Shown: positions 46,605 to 55,594, counted from the stretch's first letter. The stretch is DNA of 64,000 nt from JAWBMQ01 sp038828875 (GCA_038828875.1 JAWBMQ010000001.1:62001-126000); one strand, 5' to 3'. Numbers and translations are program-made. The notes: a model not told the origin generated them from the sequence alone.

Positions 46605-47837
46605 CTATTCCATTATAATACCATATCCTATTAATCTGAATCTTTGAGAGATTCTTCTTGAAATAGCTACTTTTTCTCCTACTTTTGCACAAACAGGAAG
46701 CTTTAGTGAAAGTTCTACTTGATTTTTCTTTAAGATCTTAGTAACTGTGCCAATTGTTGATGCTGCATTTACATTTAACAATAACATTTCGTTTTGTTTA
46801 ATGTCTTCAGCAATAATTTCTTCCTCAGATCCAACAACCTTTTCAAATAAATGTAATTCTAATTTTAAAGTTGTCCAAACAGGAGGTAATTTTCCAGGAT
46901 ATCCAACTACAGATCCTGCTAATTGATCTGATTTAACTACAGCAGGATCGAGATCTGTTAAAAATGCTACACTACCTCCAGGATATGCTTCGTTTAATTT
47001 AGTGGTATCTGTTTGGATTTCTTTGATTGTGGTTACAATAGGTTCATATGTAATTTTATTTTGACTTACAATTCTAAAACCGGGTCTAATTTCAATAGTA
47101 TCTCCTACTTTAAAACGTCCTGAAATTATTGCACCTCCTATAATTCCACCAACTAATTTTCTAGGATCTGTGCCGGGTTTATTGACATCAAAAGATCTAG
47201 CAATTAACATCAATGGAATATCATCAATTTTCTTTTCAGGAGTTGGAATGTATGTTTCAATTGCTTTCAATAACTCATCTATGTTAGCATTGTATCTTGC
47301 TGAAATTGGAATAATTGGAGCATTTTCATATGGAGTTCCTTTTAAAAAATTCTTTATAGCTCTAAAATTTTCAAGAGCTTGTTCTTTGGTTACTAAATCA
47401 ATTTTATTTTGAACAACTATTATGTTTTTTACTCCTAAAATTTGCATTGCTGCTAAATGTTCTCTTGTTTGTGGTTGAGGACATGGTTCGTTTGCAGCAA
47501 CTAAAAGCAAAGCACCATGCATAATTGTAGCTCCTGCAAGCATTGTAGCCATTAAACTTTCATGTCCTGGGGCATCTACTATTGAAATGGTTCTAGAAAT
47601 TTCAGTAGGATTCATACATTCAGGACAAATTTCAGAAGTTGAATATGTACCGCAGTTATTGCATTTGTAAATTGTAAAATTTGCATATCCTAATTTTATT
47701 GTAATTCCTCTTTTAATTTCTTCGCTGTGTGTGTCTGTCCACTTTCCAGTTAGGCGGAATGTTAATGTAGTTTTACCATGATCTACATGACCAATCATTC
47801 CAATGTTAAGTTCAGGTAATAAATTTTTTTTATCCAT
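46605..47837 (-). CDS. eif2g: Translation initiation factor aIF2 subunit gamma
   Basis: This GTPase is the tRNA-binding core of aIF2. It has G1 GHVDHGKTT, G3 VDAPGHE, G4 NKID, and the zinc knuckle CNNC...CPEC (about residues 59-74) inside the effector region. The downstream beta-barrels include MLIARSFDVNKPGT. At 410 residues it is complete. It follows eS6, a common archaeal order. Confidence 0.96.
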   Translation of the reverse strand: MDKKNLLPELNIGMIGHVDHGKTTLTFRLTGKWTDTHSEEIKRGITIKLGYANFTIYKCNNCGTYSTSEICPECMNPTEISRTISIVDAPGHESLMATMLAGATIMHGALLLVAANEPCPQPQTREHLAAMQILGVKNIIVVQNKIDLVTKEQALENFRAIKNFLKGTPYENAPIIPISARYNANIDELLKAIETYIPTPEKKIDDIPLMLIARSFDVNKPGTDPRKLVGGIIGGAIISGRFKVGDTIEIRPGFRIVSQNKITYEPIVTTIKEIQTDTTKLNEAYPGGSVAFLTDLDPAVVKSDQLAGSVVGYPGKLPPVWTTLKLELHLFEKVVGSEEEIIAEDIKQNEMLLLNVNAASTIGTVTKILKKNQVELSLKLPVCAKVGEKVAISRRISQRFRLIGYGIIME

Positions 47838-47859
47838 TTTTAAAAATCAAAAATTGATT

Positions 47860-48234
47860 CTACTCTTTTTTTCCAAGAATTTCATCTAACTTTTTGTCTC
47901 CTTCTTTTAAAACTTTTAGATTTATTTGTGCAGTTTTTTCATGAATCATTTCTCCTGCAACAGTTATTCTTCTTCTCTCTCCTTTTTTAAGTTTTCTTTT
48001 AATTCCTGTTGTTTTACCAGAAACTAAAATTCTTTTTCTTGCACTAGTTATTCCTTTTTTCATAGGAAATCCTGCAAAATCGCTTCCACCTGTAATTTCA
48101 AATTCATATCCTGGCAAGTCTAATAATTCACCATTAATTTTATCTCCGATCTTCATACCAATTAATTGCGGAACATCTTTTTTTAAATGATAGCATTTTC
48201 CATCTTTATTACCTATTACAAAACTAATTTCCAT
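47860..48234 (-). CDS. rps6e: Small subunit ribosomal protein eS6
   Basis: The family motif DLPGYEFEITGGSDFAGFPM is present, along with KGERRRITVAGEMI (key part RRRITVAGE). At 124 residues it is typical for archaea, which lack the long eukaryotic tail. It is the first gene of an operon with aIF2 gamma. Confidence 0.95.
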   Translation of the reverse strand: MEISFVIGNKDGKCYHLKKDVPQLIGMKIGDKINGELLDLPGYEFEITGGSDFAGFPMKKGITSARKRILVSGKTTGIKRKLKKGERRRITVAGEMIHEKTAQINLKVLKEGDKKLDEILGKKE

Positions 48235-48389
48235 ACTTTCACCATTTCTGTTGAATTGTAATTAATTTATAAATTTTATTATCTCTCTAAATTTTTGTTC
48301 AAAAACTAATTAAAAATTGAATTTTCATAACATTTAAAAATAACTAAATAATAATTTCTTTTTAAGTAATAAAATTCAGAGGTGATTTA

Positions 48390-48947
48390 ATGCTTTCAGA
48401 AATTCTATTTTTAGGTAGAGGAGGTCAAGGTGGAAAAACTGCTGCTTTTATTTATGCTAAAGCTGTTGCATTCAATGGTTATTATATTAAAGCATTTCCT
48501 GAATACGGTCCTGAAAGAACAGGAGCTCCTGTAAAGGCATTTATTAGAATTTCTGATAAACCAATAAGATTGCATTCTAATATTTATAATCCAACTCATT
48601 TTGTACTTTTAGATCTAACTTTAGCAGATTATGCAAAATCTTTAGGTTTTTTTAATGCTTCAATTATTCTTTTGAATGCAAATGAAGAACAAGCAATGAA
48701 AATAAAATCATATACTGAAAATAAAATATATTACTTAGATGCTAAGAAAATAAGTATTGAAGAAATAGGTAAAAATTATCCAAACATACCGTTGATAGGT
48801 GCATTTGAAAAGATTATGAATTTAACAACATTGGATTATCTTAAAAAGGCGTTAATTGAAGTTTCAGGAGCGAAATGGAGTAAAGAGATTATTGAAAAAA
48901 ACGGAAGAGCATTAATTAGAGGCTTTGAAGAAGTTAAATTGCTGTAA
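48390..48947 (+). CDS. porG: Pyruvate:ferredoxin oxidoreductase subunit gamma
   Basis: The start motif EILFLGRGGQGGKTAA and the pattern FPEYGPERTGAPVKAF identify the gamma subunit of 2-oxoacid:ferredoxin oxidoreductases. The gene order gamma-delta-alpha-beta fits pyruvate-type enzymes. The complex oxidises pyruvate to acetyl-CoA and CO2, reducing ferredoxin. The ribosome binding site is GAGGTGA. It starts a four-gene operon. Confidence 0.93.
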   Translation: MLSEILFLGRGGQGGKTAAFIYAKAVAFNGYYIKAFPEYGPERTGAPVKAFIRISDKPIRLHSNIYNPTHFVLLDLTLADYAKSLGFFNASIILLNANEEQAMKIKSYTENKIYYLDAKKISIEEIGKNYPNIPLIGAFEKIMNLTTLDYLKKALIEVSGAKWSKEIIEKNGRALIRGFEEVKLL

Positions 48948-48958
48948 AAGGTGAAAAA

Positions 48959-49243
48959 ATGGATCTAAAAAATTCAAAAGATTTACCAATAGGAGGATAT
49001 ATTACAAAACCTGGAAATTCTTTAGAGTTTAAAACAGGAGTTTGGAGAACATACAAACCAGTATTTCATTCTGAAAAATGTGTTAATTGTGGCTTGTGTA
49101 CCTTATATTGTCCGGATGATGCAATAATTAGGGATGAAAATAACAAAGTAGTAGGAATAAATTACGAATATTGTAAAGGATGTGGAATTTGTAGCAATGT
49201 TTGTAAAGTAAAGGCTATTACGATGGAATTAGAACAAAAATGA
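48959..49243 (+). CDS. porD: Pyruvate:ferredoxin oxidoreductase subunit delta
   Basis: This is a small ferredoxin-like subunit with two 4Fe-4S motifs, CVNCGLCTLYCP (about residues 41-52) and CKGCGICSNVCK (about residues 71-82), which pass electrons from the thiamine site to ferredoxin. It lies 11 bases after porG. Confidence 0.93.
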   Translation: MDLKNSKDLPIGGYITKPGNSLEFKTGVWRTYKPVFHSEKCVNCGLCTLYCPDDAIIRDENNKVVGINYEYCKGCGICSNVCKVKAITMELEQK

Positions 49244-49253
49244 AGGTGATACT

Positions 49254-50417
49254 ATGAAAGAAAAAATTCCTTTAACATTGTTAGGTGCACATGCTGCTGC
49301 ATATGCTATGAAACAGATTAATCCTGATGTAGTTGCAGCATATCCAATAACACCACAAACACCAATCATGGAAAAATTTTCAGAATATGTAGCTGACGGT
49401 TTAGTTAATTCTGAAATGATTTTAGTGGAATCAGAACATTCTGCAATGAGCGCTTGTGTAGGTGCAAGTGCTGCAGGAGCTAGAGTTATGACAGCTACTT
49501 CTTCTGTAGGTTTAGCTTTGATGACTGAAATTGTTTTCATAGCATCTTCAATGAGATTACCTATAGTAATGAACGTGGTAAATCGTGCTTTATCTGGAAA
49601 CATAAACATACATGGAGATCATTCTGATTCTATGTTAGTTCGAGATTCTGGTTGGGTACAATTGTACAGTGAAAATGCTCAAGAAGTTTATGAAAACAAC
49701 ATTTTTGCAATAAAATTGGCTGAAAAATACAATGTACCAGTAATGGTAATGCAAGATGGTTTTATTACTTCTCATGCATTAGAAAATGTTTTTGTTTTAA
49801 AGGATGAGGATGTTAAAAGTTTAATAGGAGAAAATAAAAGAGAGAATACATTATTAAATAGCAATTTAACCATAGGACCTTTAGATTTGTTTGATTATTA
49901 TTTTGAACATAAGTATCAGCAAATAGAGTTGTTTGAAACAATAAGAAAAGAATTCAATAAAGAAGCAGAACAATTTTCAAAAGAAACAGGATATGGAATG
50001 TACAGTATAGAAAATTATATGGTTAATGATGCAGAATTTGTCTTAATGTGCATGAATTCTACAGCAGGAATTGTTAAGGACGTTGTAGATGAATTAAGAG
50101 AGCAAGGATATAAAGTTGGATGTTTAAAATTTAGATTATTTAGACCATTTCCAACTGAAGATCTGAGAAATATCATTAAATTTTCTAATGTTAAAATTAT
50201 AGGTGTTTTAGATAGAGCAATTAGCGTAGGTTCTTCAGGACCCTTGAATTTAGAAGTAAAAAATGCGTTGTTTGGTTATTTTGATGGAAAAATATACAAT
50301 TTTATTTATGGCTTAGGTGGAAGAGATGTTACTAAAGATCAAATAAAGAATGCATTTATGATGCTTATTGAAAATAAAGGATTAGAAGAGTTGAATTTTT
50401 TAGGATTGAGAAAATAA
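49254..50417 (+). CDS. porA: Pyruvate:ferredoxin oxidoreductase subunit alpha
   Basis: The N-terminal part AYPITPQTPIMEKFSEYV and VESEHSAMSACVGASAAGAR are characteristic of the alpha subunit, as are MVVNRALSGNINIHGDHSD-like residues (key part RALSGNINIHGDHSD). The C-terminal domain (about residues 255-375) binds in the complex. At 387 residues it is full length. Confidence 0.93.
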   Translation: MKEKIPLTLLGAHAAAYAMKQINPDVVAAYPITPQTPIMEKFSEYVADGLVNSEMILVESEHSAMSACVGASAAGARVMTATSSVGLALMTEIVFIASSMRLPIVMNVVNRALSGNINIHGDHSDSMLVRDSGWVQLYSENAQEVYENNIFAIKLAEKYNVPVMVMQDGFITSHALENVFVLKDEDVKSLIGENKRENTLLNSNLTIGPLDLFDYYFEHKYQQIELFETIRKEFNKEAEQFSKETGYGMYSIENYMVNDAEFVLMCMNSTAGIVKDVVDELREQGYKVGCLKFRLFRPFPTEDLRNIIKFSNVKIIGVLDRAISVGSSGPLNLEVKNALFGYFDGKIYNFIYGLGGRDVTKDQIKNAFMMLIENKGLEELNFLGLRK

Positions 50418-50438
50418 AGATAAAATAAGGTGATTATT

Positions 50439-51356
50439 ATGAACATGAAAGAATTAATGTATAAAGACTCTCTTTTAGCAAGCGGTCATAGGCTTTGTCC
50501 TGGTTGTGGAGCTGCAATAGTTGCAAAAATGACTTTAGCTGTTTCAGGAGAAAATACAGTAGTGGCTAATGCAACTGGTTGTTTAGAAGTTTCTACTACA
50601 ATATTCCCTTACACATCTTGGAAAGTTCCTTATATTCATAATGCTTTTGAAAATGCTGCAGCAACAATAAGCGGAGTTGTTTCAGCTTATGAATCTTTAA
50701 AAAAGCAAGGAAAGATAAACAAAGAACTTAAATTTGTTGCTTTTGGTGGAGATGGAGGTACTTATGATATTGGTTTGCAAAGTTTATCAGGAGCGTTAGA
50801 AAGAGGGCATAAATTTGTTTATATTTTGTATGATAATGAAGCATATATGAACACAGGAATTCAAAGAAGTTCAGCTACTCCTTTAGGTGCTGCAACAACT
50901 ACAACTCCTGTAGGAGAAATTAAGAAAGGCAAAGAGCAAAATAGAAAAGATATTGTAGAAATTATTGCTGCGCATAATATTCCTTACGTTGCTCAAGCTA
51001 GTATTGCGTATTTTGCAGATTTTTTCAAAAAATTAGAAAAAGCTTTCAATGTTGATGGTCCTGCGTTTATTAATGTAATCTCTCCATGTCCTCTTGGTTG
51101 GGGATTTGATTCAAGTTTAACTGTAGAGATGGCAAGATTAGCAGTAGAAACTAATTTTTGGCCATTATACGAAGTAGAAAATGGAAAATATGTTCTAAAT
51201 TATGAACCAAAAAATAGATTACCAATTACTGAATGGATTAAACATCAAGCAAGATTCAAGCATTTATTGCTTCCTGAAAATAAAGAAATTTTAGAAAAAT
51301 TACAGAACTACGTTGATTGGCATTTTGAAATGATAAAGAAGAAAACTCAACTTTAA
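50439..51356 (+). CDS. porB: Pyruvate:ferredoxin oxidoreductase subunit beta
   Basis: The beta subunit binds thiamine diphosphate and an iron-sulfur cluster. LCPGCGAAIVAK, NATGCLE, and the thiamine motif GGDGGTYDIGLQSLSGALERG are all visible, as is YDNEAYMNTGIQRSSATP. The ATG at 50439 follows GGTGA by five bases; the GTG at 50430 overlaps that site. Confidence 0.94.
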   Translation: MNMKELMYKDSLLASGHRLCPGCGAAIVAKMTLAVSGENTVVANATGCLEVSTTIFPYTSWKVPYIHNAFENAAATISGVVSAYESLKKQGKINKELKFVAFGGDGGTYDIGLQSLSGALERGHKFVYILYDNEAYMNTGIQRSSATPLGAATTTTPVGEIKKGKEQNRKDIVEIIAAHNIPYVAQASIAYFADFFKKLEKAFNVDGPAFINVISPCPLGWGFDSSLTVEMARLAVETNFWPLYEVENGKYVLNYEPKNRLPITEWIKHQARFKHLLLPENKEILEKLQNYVDWHFEMIKKKTQL

Positions 51357-51410
51357 AGAACATCTAACAAAAAATTTTTAAATTATTTTTCTTTCTTTTT
51401 TTTATTCTTT

Positions 51411-51483
51411 AGCCCCGTAGTGTAGAGGCCAAGCATGCAGGGCTTTGGACCCTGCGACCCCGGTTCGAATCCGGGCGGGGCTA
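51411..51483 (+). tRNA. tRNA-Gln (TTG)
   Basis: The acceptor stem is AGCCCCG/CGGGGCT, the anticodon stem CAGGG/CCCTG with loop CTTTGGA (anticodon TTG), and the T loop TTCGAAT. CCA is not encoded. Confidence 0.93.
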
Positions 51484-51527
51484 TTTTTCAAAAAAATTCT
51501 TTATTTTTTTCTTGTTTTTTATAAAAG

Positions 51528-51570
51528 TTGTAATTATTTAGTTACAAGTAGTTACAAATCTTTAAATATA
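51528..51570 (+). promoter_or_regulatory. Archaellin 1 promoter with 30-bp upstream element
   Basis: The 30-bp element at 51528-51557 contains the palindrome TTGTAA-N8-TTACAA followed by a second half-site GTTACAA. It lies directly above the TATA box TTTAAATATA (51561-51570). An identical element at 52273 precedes archaellin 2. It sits where an archaeal activator would bind, just upstream of TATA. Confidence 0.7.
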
Positions 51571-51619
51571 TAAAATACAAAAGTATTTGATAATTTTAAT
51601 TTTAAAAGAGGGATAAAAA

Positions 51620-52198
51620 ATGAAGAAGAAAGCTGAAATGGGAATAGGTACGTTGATTTTGTTTATAGCGATGATATTAGTTGCTGCTGTAGCAGCAGGA
51701 GTATTGATAAGTACTGCAATGGGTTTACAGAGTAAAGCGTTAATGACAGGTAAAAGGACAAAGGATCGAGTTTCAACCCAATTAATGCCAGTAGTAATTT
51801 CTTCAGAAGATGGTTCAGACAATAATTTAGAGAATTTTTATGTACAAGTTCAGTTAGCACCAGGAAGTGAGCCAATAAAGTATTCTGAAATGGTTTTAGT
51901 AATGTCTACTAAAAACGATACTCAACAAATGACGTTGGATAATGTAGCAGTAAATTGTAGTGCAGATCCAAGTACTTGGTCAACAGGAAAATATGGAATT
52001 ATTGAAATGTTGAGTGATGGTGATACAAATTATTTAAACAGAGGAGAAGTTACTAAAATTTGTTTTAAATATACAAGATCAATAGCTGAAGATGAAGCAG
52101 TAGTGTTGCAATTAGTACCAAAATCAGGAAGTCCAGTGATTTTGGATTTAGTAATGCCCAGTGTTATAAATCAAAAAACAATAGTACTTTATCCATAA
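51620..52198 (+). CDS. flaB1: Archaellin (FlaB/ArlB) 1
   Basis: Archaellin is the filament subunit of the archaellum. The N-terminus MKKKAEMGIGTLILFIAMIL has the class III signal peptide (cleavage after KKKA) and the GIGTLI start of mature archaellin; the hydrophobic helix AAVAAGVLISTAMGLQSKA follows. The C-terminal PKSGSPVILDLVMP is also conserved. The central part differs from its two neighbours. At 192 residues it is normal. Confidence 0.95.
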   Translation: MKKKAEMGIGTLILFIAMILVAAVAAGVLISTAMGLQSKALMTGKRTKDRVSTQLMPVVISSEDGSDNNLENFYVQVQLAPGSEPIKYSEMVLVMSTKNDTQQMTLDNVAVNCSADPSTWSTGKYGIIEMLSDGDTNYLNRGEVTKICFKYTRSIAEDEAVVLQLVPKSGSPVILDLVMPSVINQKTIVLYP

Positions 52199-52272
52199 AA
52201 ATTTTATACTTTTCTTCTTTTTCTTTTATATTTTTTTTAAAATTTTTATAGATTTCTAAATTGCTTGAATTT

Positions 52273-52315
52273 TTGTAATTATTTAGTTACAAGTAGTTAC
52301 AAATGTTTAAATATA
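52273..52315 (+). promoter_or_regulatory. Archaellin 2 promoter with the same 30-bp upstream element
   Basis: The element at 52273-52302 is identical over 30 bases to that at 51528-51557 and has the same distance to a TATA box TTTAAATATA (52306-52315). Archaellin 3 lacks it. Confidence 0.7.
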
Positions 52316-52358
52316 AAAAAAGAACTAAGAATTAAACAATTTTCGAGGGGGATAAAAA

Positions 52359-52928
52359 ATGAAGAAGAAAGCTGAAATGGGAATAGGTACGTTGATTTTA
52401 TTTATAGCAATGATATTGGTTGCAGCGGTAGCAGCAGGAGTATTGATAAGTACAGCAATGGGTTTGCAAAGTAAAGCATTAATGACAGGTAAAAGGACAA
52501 AGGATAGAGTTTCAACTCAATTAATGCCCGTAGTAATTTCTGCTGAAGATGGAAGTACAAATAATAATTTAGAGAATTTTTATGTACAAGTTCAATTAGC
52601 TCCAGGAAGTGAACCAATAAAATATTCTGAAATGGTAGTAGTTATGTCTACTAAAAATGATACAAAACAAATGACTTTAAATTCTACAGCTACTTGTTCT
52701 AGCTTGCCATCTTCAGGACAATATGCAGTAGAAGAAATGTTGAGTGATGGAGATACGAATTATTTAACTAGAGGAGAAGTAGCAAGAATCTGCTTTACAT
52801 ATAGTAGATCTATTGGAGAAGATGAAGCAGTAGTGTTGCAATTAGTACCAAAATCAGGAAGTCCAGTAATTTTAGATTTAGTAATGCCTAGTATTATAAA
52901 TCAAAAGACAATTGTTCTTTATCCATAA
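52359..52928 (+). CDS. flaB2: Archaellin (FlaB/ArlB) 2
   Basis: This is a close paralogue of archaellin 1. The N-terminal 60 residues and the C-terminal 45 residues are almost identical to it, whereas the central part (about residues 110-145) differs. It has its own promoter copy. 189 residues. The mature start should be EMGIGTLI after cleavage at KKKA. Confidence 0.95.
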   Translation: MKKKAEMGIGTLILFIAMILVAAVAAGVLISTAMGLQSKALMTGKRTKDRVSTQLMPVVISAEDGSTNNNLENFYVQVQLAPGSEPIKYSEMVVVMSTKNDTKQMTLNSTATCSSLPSSGQYAVEEMLSDGDTNYLTRGEVARICFTYSRSIGEDEAVVLQLVPKSGSPVILDLVMPSIINQKTIVLYP

Positions 52929-53011
52929 ATTTGTTTTTTCTTTTTCTTTTAAATTTTTTATATTTTTAAGCTTTTCTTTTGTTTTTCATAAGAAAGTGAT
53001 TAAAAAAAGAA

Positions 53012-53022
53012 ATATTTAAATA
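53012..53022 (+). promoter_or_regulatory. Archaellin 3 promoter TATA box
   Basis: ATATTTAAATA lies 48 bases before the archaellin 3 ATG. The TTACAA element of the first two archaellin promoters is absent here, so this gene is probably regulated differently. Confidence 0.5.
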
Positions 53023-53069
53023 TTTGTTTAACATAATCCTATAACAGTATTCAAATGAGGTGATTAATA

Positions 53070-53645
53070 ATGAAAAAAATGAAGAAGAAAGCTGAAATGG
53101 GAATAGGTACGTTGATTTTATTTATAGCGATGATATTGGTTGCTGCTGTAGCAGCAGGAGTATTGATAAGTACAGCAATGGGTTTGCAAAGCAAAGCATT
53201 GATGACTGGTAAAAGGACAAAGGATAGAGTTTCAACCCAATTAATGCCAGTAGTAATTTCTGCAGAAGATGGTACAGATAATACTTTAGAAATATTTAGA
53301 ATACAAGTTCAATTAGCTCCAGGAAGTGAGCCAATAAAATATTCTGAAATGGTAGTAGTTATGTCTACGAAAAATGATACTAAAGAAATGTTGTTAAATT
53401 CTAGTGCTACTTGTTCTAGCTTGCCACCTTCTGGACAATATGCAATAGAAGAAATGCTAACGATGGGTGATTCAAATTATTTAACTAGAGGAGAAGTTGC
53501 AAAAATATGCTTTAATTATACAAGATCAATTGCAGAAGATGAATCAATAGTGTTGCAATTAGTACCAAAATCAGGAAGTCCAGTGATTTTGGATTTAGTA
53601 ATGCCATCAATAATTAATCAGCAAACCATAGTGTTATATCCATAA
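53070..53645 (+). CDS. flaB3: Archaellin (FlaB/ArlB) 3
   Basis: This third archaellin has an extra MKKM before the shared MKKKAEMGIGTLIL start. N- and C-terminal parts match the other two, and the middle is divergent (for example MLLNSSATCSSLPPSGQYAIEEM instead of the archaellin 1 version; key part GQYAIEEM). It has a GGTGA ribosome binding site. Minor or hook-like roles of one paralogue are known in other archaea but cannot be assigned here. Confidence 0.94.
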   Translation: MKKMKKKAEMGIGTLILFIAMILVAAVAAGVLISTAMGLQSKALMTGKRTKDRVSTQLMPVVISAEDGTDNTLEIFRIQVQLAPGSEPIKYSEMVVVMSTKNDTKEMLLNSSATCSSLPPSGQYAIEEMLTMGDSNYLTRGEVAKICFNYTRSIAEDESIVLQLVPKSGSPVILDLVMPSIINQQTIVLYP

Positions 53646-53740
53646 TTTCTTTTGATTTTTTTCATTTTCTTCTTTAATTTATTAATATCAAAAAATTTAT
53701 ATATTAAAAAAGTTTAAATATTTAGAAATAGGTGAAATAA

Positions 53741-54364
53741 ATGTTGCCATATCAGCAATATATTCTGGTACTGGAAAAAATGGGTTTGTTTAGCGTGATT
53801 TTGCCTTGTATAATCTTTTATATTTTAATTGTTTCTGCATTAAATGGAGTGAAAATAATAAAAGAAGAAAGATTCAAGAAAATGCTTGCTTTGGCCTTAA
53901 CTTTATTCATTGTTTTGCCTTTTGCATTAAGACCCACTTCAGGTCCTGTAGCTGTTGCATTTCAAGCGTTAATTCCTTTTGCAGCATTTTTAATTGCAGC
54001 AATAATTGTTTTAATTGTAATTCAATTCTTAGGTGGAAATTATAATGTTAATACTTGGACAGGTTTTATAATTTTGTTTATTATTTTTGCAAGCTTTGTA
54101 GCTTACTTCGTTGATAGATTTAAGTTAGCAGAAAAAAATCCTTTTTTCTATTTCATCTATAAGATGTTTTCAGTTGATCTTTTAGGTTGGTTAAAAACTG
54201 ACGCAGGAATCGCAGTAATTTCATTAATCCTGTTAGTAGCATTATTTGTTTTTGTAATGTATGGACCACAACCATTTAAAGAGAGTGGAGAAAAGATGTT
54301 GAAAAGCGGAAAAGAAGTAGCAAGAGATATAAAATTAACTTTTGTTGAAGATAAGAAACCATAA
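53741..54364 (+). CDS. Membrane protein downstream of archaellins (five segments)
   Basis: About five hydrophobic segments with a short charged cytoplasmic end (about residues 175-207). I recognise no family. The gene follows archaellin 3 by 96 bases with a TATA-like AATTTATATATTAAA (about 53693) and a GGTGA site. Its position suggests an archaellum-related role, but that is inference. Confidence 0.55.
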   Translation: MLPYQQYILVLEKMGLFSVILPCIIFYILIVSALNGVKIIKEERFKKMLALALTLFIVLPFALRPTSGPVAVAFQALIPFAAFLIAAIIVLIVIQFLGGNYNVNTWTGFIILFIIFASFVAYFVDRFKLAEKNPFFYFIYKMFSVDLLGWLKTDAGIAVISLILLVALFVFVMYGPQPFKESGEKMLKSGKEVARDIKLTFVEDKKP

Positions 54365-54404
54365 AACATAACATTTTTAAATTTCTTTTTCTAAATTATT
54401 GATT

Positions 54405-54983
54405 ATGTTATTAGCTACGATATTGGATGTTCCAAAAATCAGAGATTTTTTTATGCTATTTTTTTTATTTATCTTTGCTTTTATTTTTCTATATACTATG
54501 TTATCAGGCTTAAAGTTTGAAGCAAAACAACTTTCTTTTTTTCCTTTGAAATCTAATTTTGCTGCTTTAATTGCTTTTTCATTAGCAATGTTGTTGATTT
54601 TTACTCGAGAGACTAAAGAGATGTTGAAAAATATAGTTCCTTGGATTTCAATAGTATTGTTGATTTTAATTTTAGTTATGTTAGTATTTCAGTTAGTAGG
54701 ATTGGATATTTTTTCAGAAGCAGTTTTAGGATCTGAGGGCAAAAAATTAGTTTTATATTTAATCCTTGCTGTTGTGTTGTTAATTGTATTTTGGAATGTA
54801 GGAATTGTTTTTAATGAGCAAATGGTTGATGCAGCGAATAATAGTGATAATTTTGATTATATCTCAGGAAAAGAAGGATTTAGCAAGATGGCTTTAGCTA
54901 TTGTATTTCATCCATTAGTTTTTCCAACCTTCATATTTTTGGTTGTTGTTGGGATTTTAGTTTGGTTTTTAATGCAAGATTAG
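54405..54983 (+). CDS. Membrane protein downstream of archaellins (five or six segments)
   Basis: Several hydrophobic segments cover most of the 192 residues, with a polar exported loop near residues 138-160 (NEQMVDAANNSDNFDYISGKEG; key part VDAANNSDNF). The family is not recognised. The ATG at 54405 is preferred over TTG at 54399. Its end overlaps the ribosome binding site of the next gene. Confidence 0.55.
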   Translation: MLLATILDVPKIRDFFMLFFLFIFAFIFLYTMLSGLKFEAKQLSFFPLKSNFAALIAFSLAMLLIFTRETKEMLKNIVPWISIVLLILILVMLVFQLVGLDIFSEAVLGSEGKKLVLYLILAVVLLIVFWNVGIVFNEQMVDAANNSDNFDYISGKEGFSKMALAIVFHPLVFPTFIFLVVVGILVWFLMQD

Positions 54984-54991
54984 GTGAAAAA

Positions 54992-55573
54992 ATGAAAAAA
55001 AAGAATGAAACAATTATACTTTTGTTTTTGTTGATACTAATTTTGTCAGTAATTACAATTTTTATAATCTTAGTGACTAAAAATCAAAGAATTACTGTTG
55101 TAGAATTTAATAGAATAGATTATACTAATATTAATTTTGAAGATTGTAAAAAATATTTTGATAAAGAAAAAGAAATTTGTTATATCCAATCATTAACTGC
55201 TACTGCAGAAAGAACAAAAAGTTTAAGTTTTTGTGAATTAATTGCAACTTATGTTCCAACAGAAAAAGGAAAAATATATTCAGAAAAATGTAAAAATAAT
55301 ATATTATATGCTAAAGCAATGGAAACTTTAGATTCTTCATTTTGTTATGCAATTAATGAGGAGCTTTTAAGAAATTCGTGTGTTGATAATTTATTCAACA
55401 AGCAATTAAATTTTGATGAAAAAAAGAAACTTTGCTATGGTATTAGAAATTTAGAAAAAAGAACAGTTTGTATTGAAGAAATATATAAAGAGTTGAAAGT
55501 TATTGGAATAAATTCAGAATATTGTAGTAAAGTAGATAATTTTGAGAAAGAAATTTGTTTAAGAATATTATAA
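54992..55573 (+). CDS. Membrane-anchored protein with five cysteine-pair repeats
   Basis: One N-terminal membrane segment (about residues 8-30) is followed by an exported helical region with ten cysteines in five pairs, each C-x(10-18)-C, for example CKKYFDKEKEIC, CYAINEELLRNSC and CYGIRNLEKRTVC. Each pair probably forms a disulfide inside a helical hairpin. No family name is certain. The ATG follows AGGTGA; the gene is translationally close to its neighbour upstream. Confidence 0.65.
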   Translation: MKKKNETIILLFLLILILSVITIFIILVTKNQRITVVEFNRIDYTNINFEDCKKYFDKEKEICYIQSLTATAERTKSLSFCELIATYVPTEKGKIYSEKCKNNILYAKAMETLDSSFCYAINEELLRNSCVDNLFNKQLNFDEKKKLCYGIRNLEKRTVCIEEIYKELKVIGINSEYCSKVDNFEKEICLRIL

Positions 55574-55594
55574 TCTAATTTTTTATTTTTTAAT

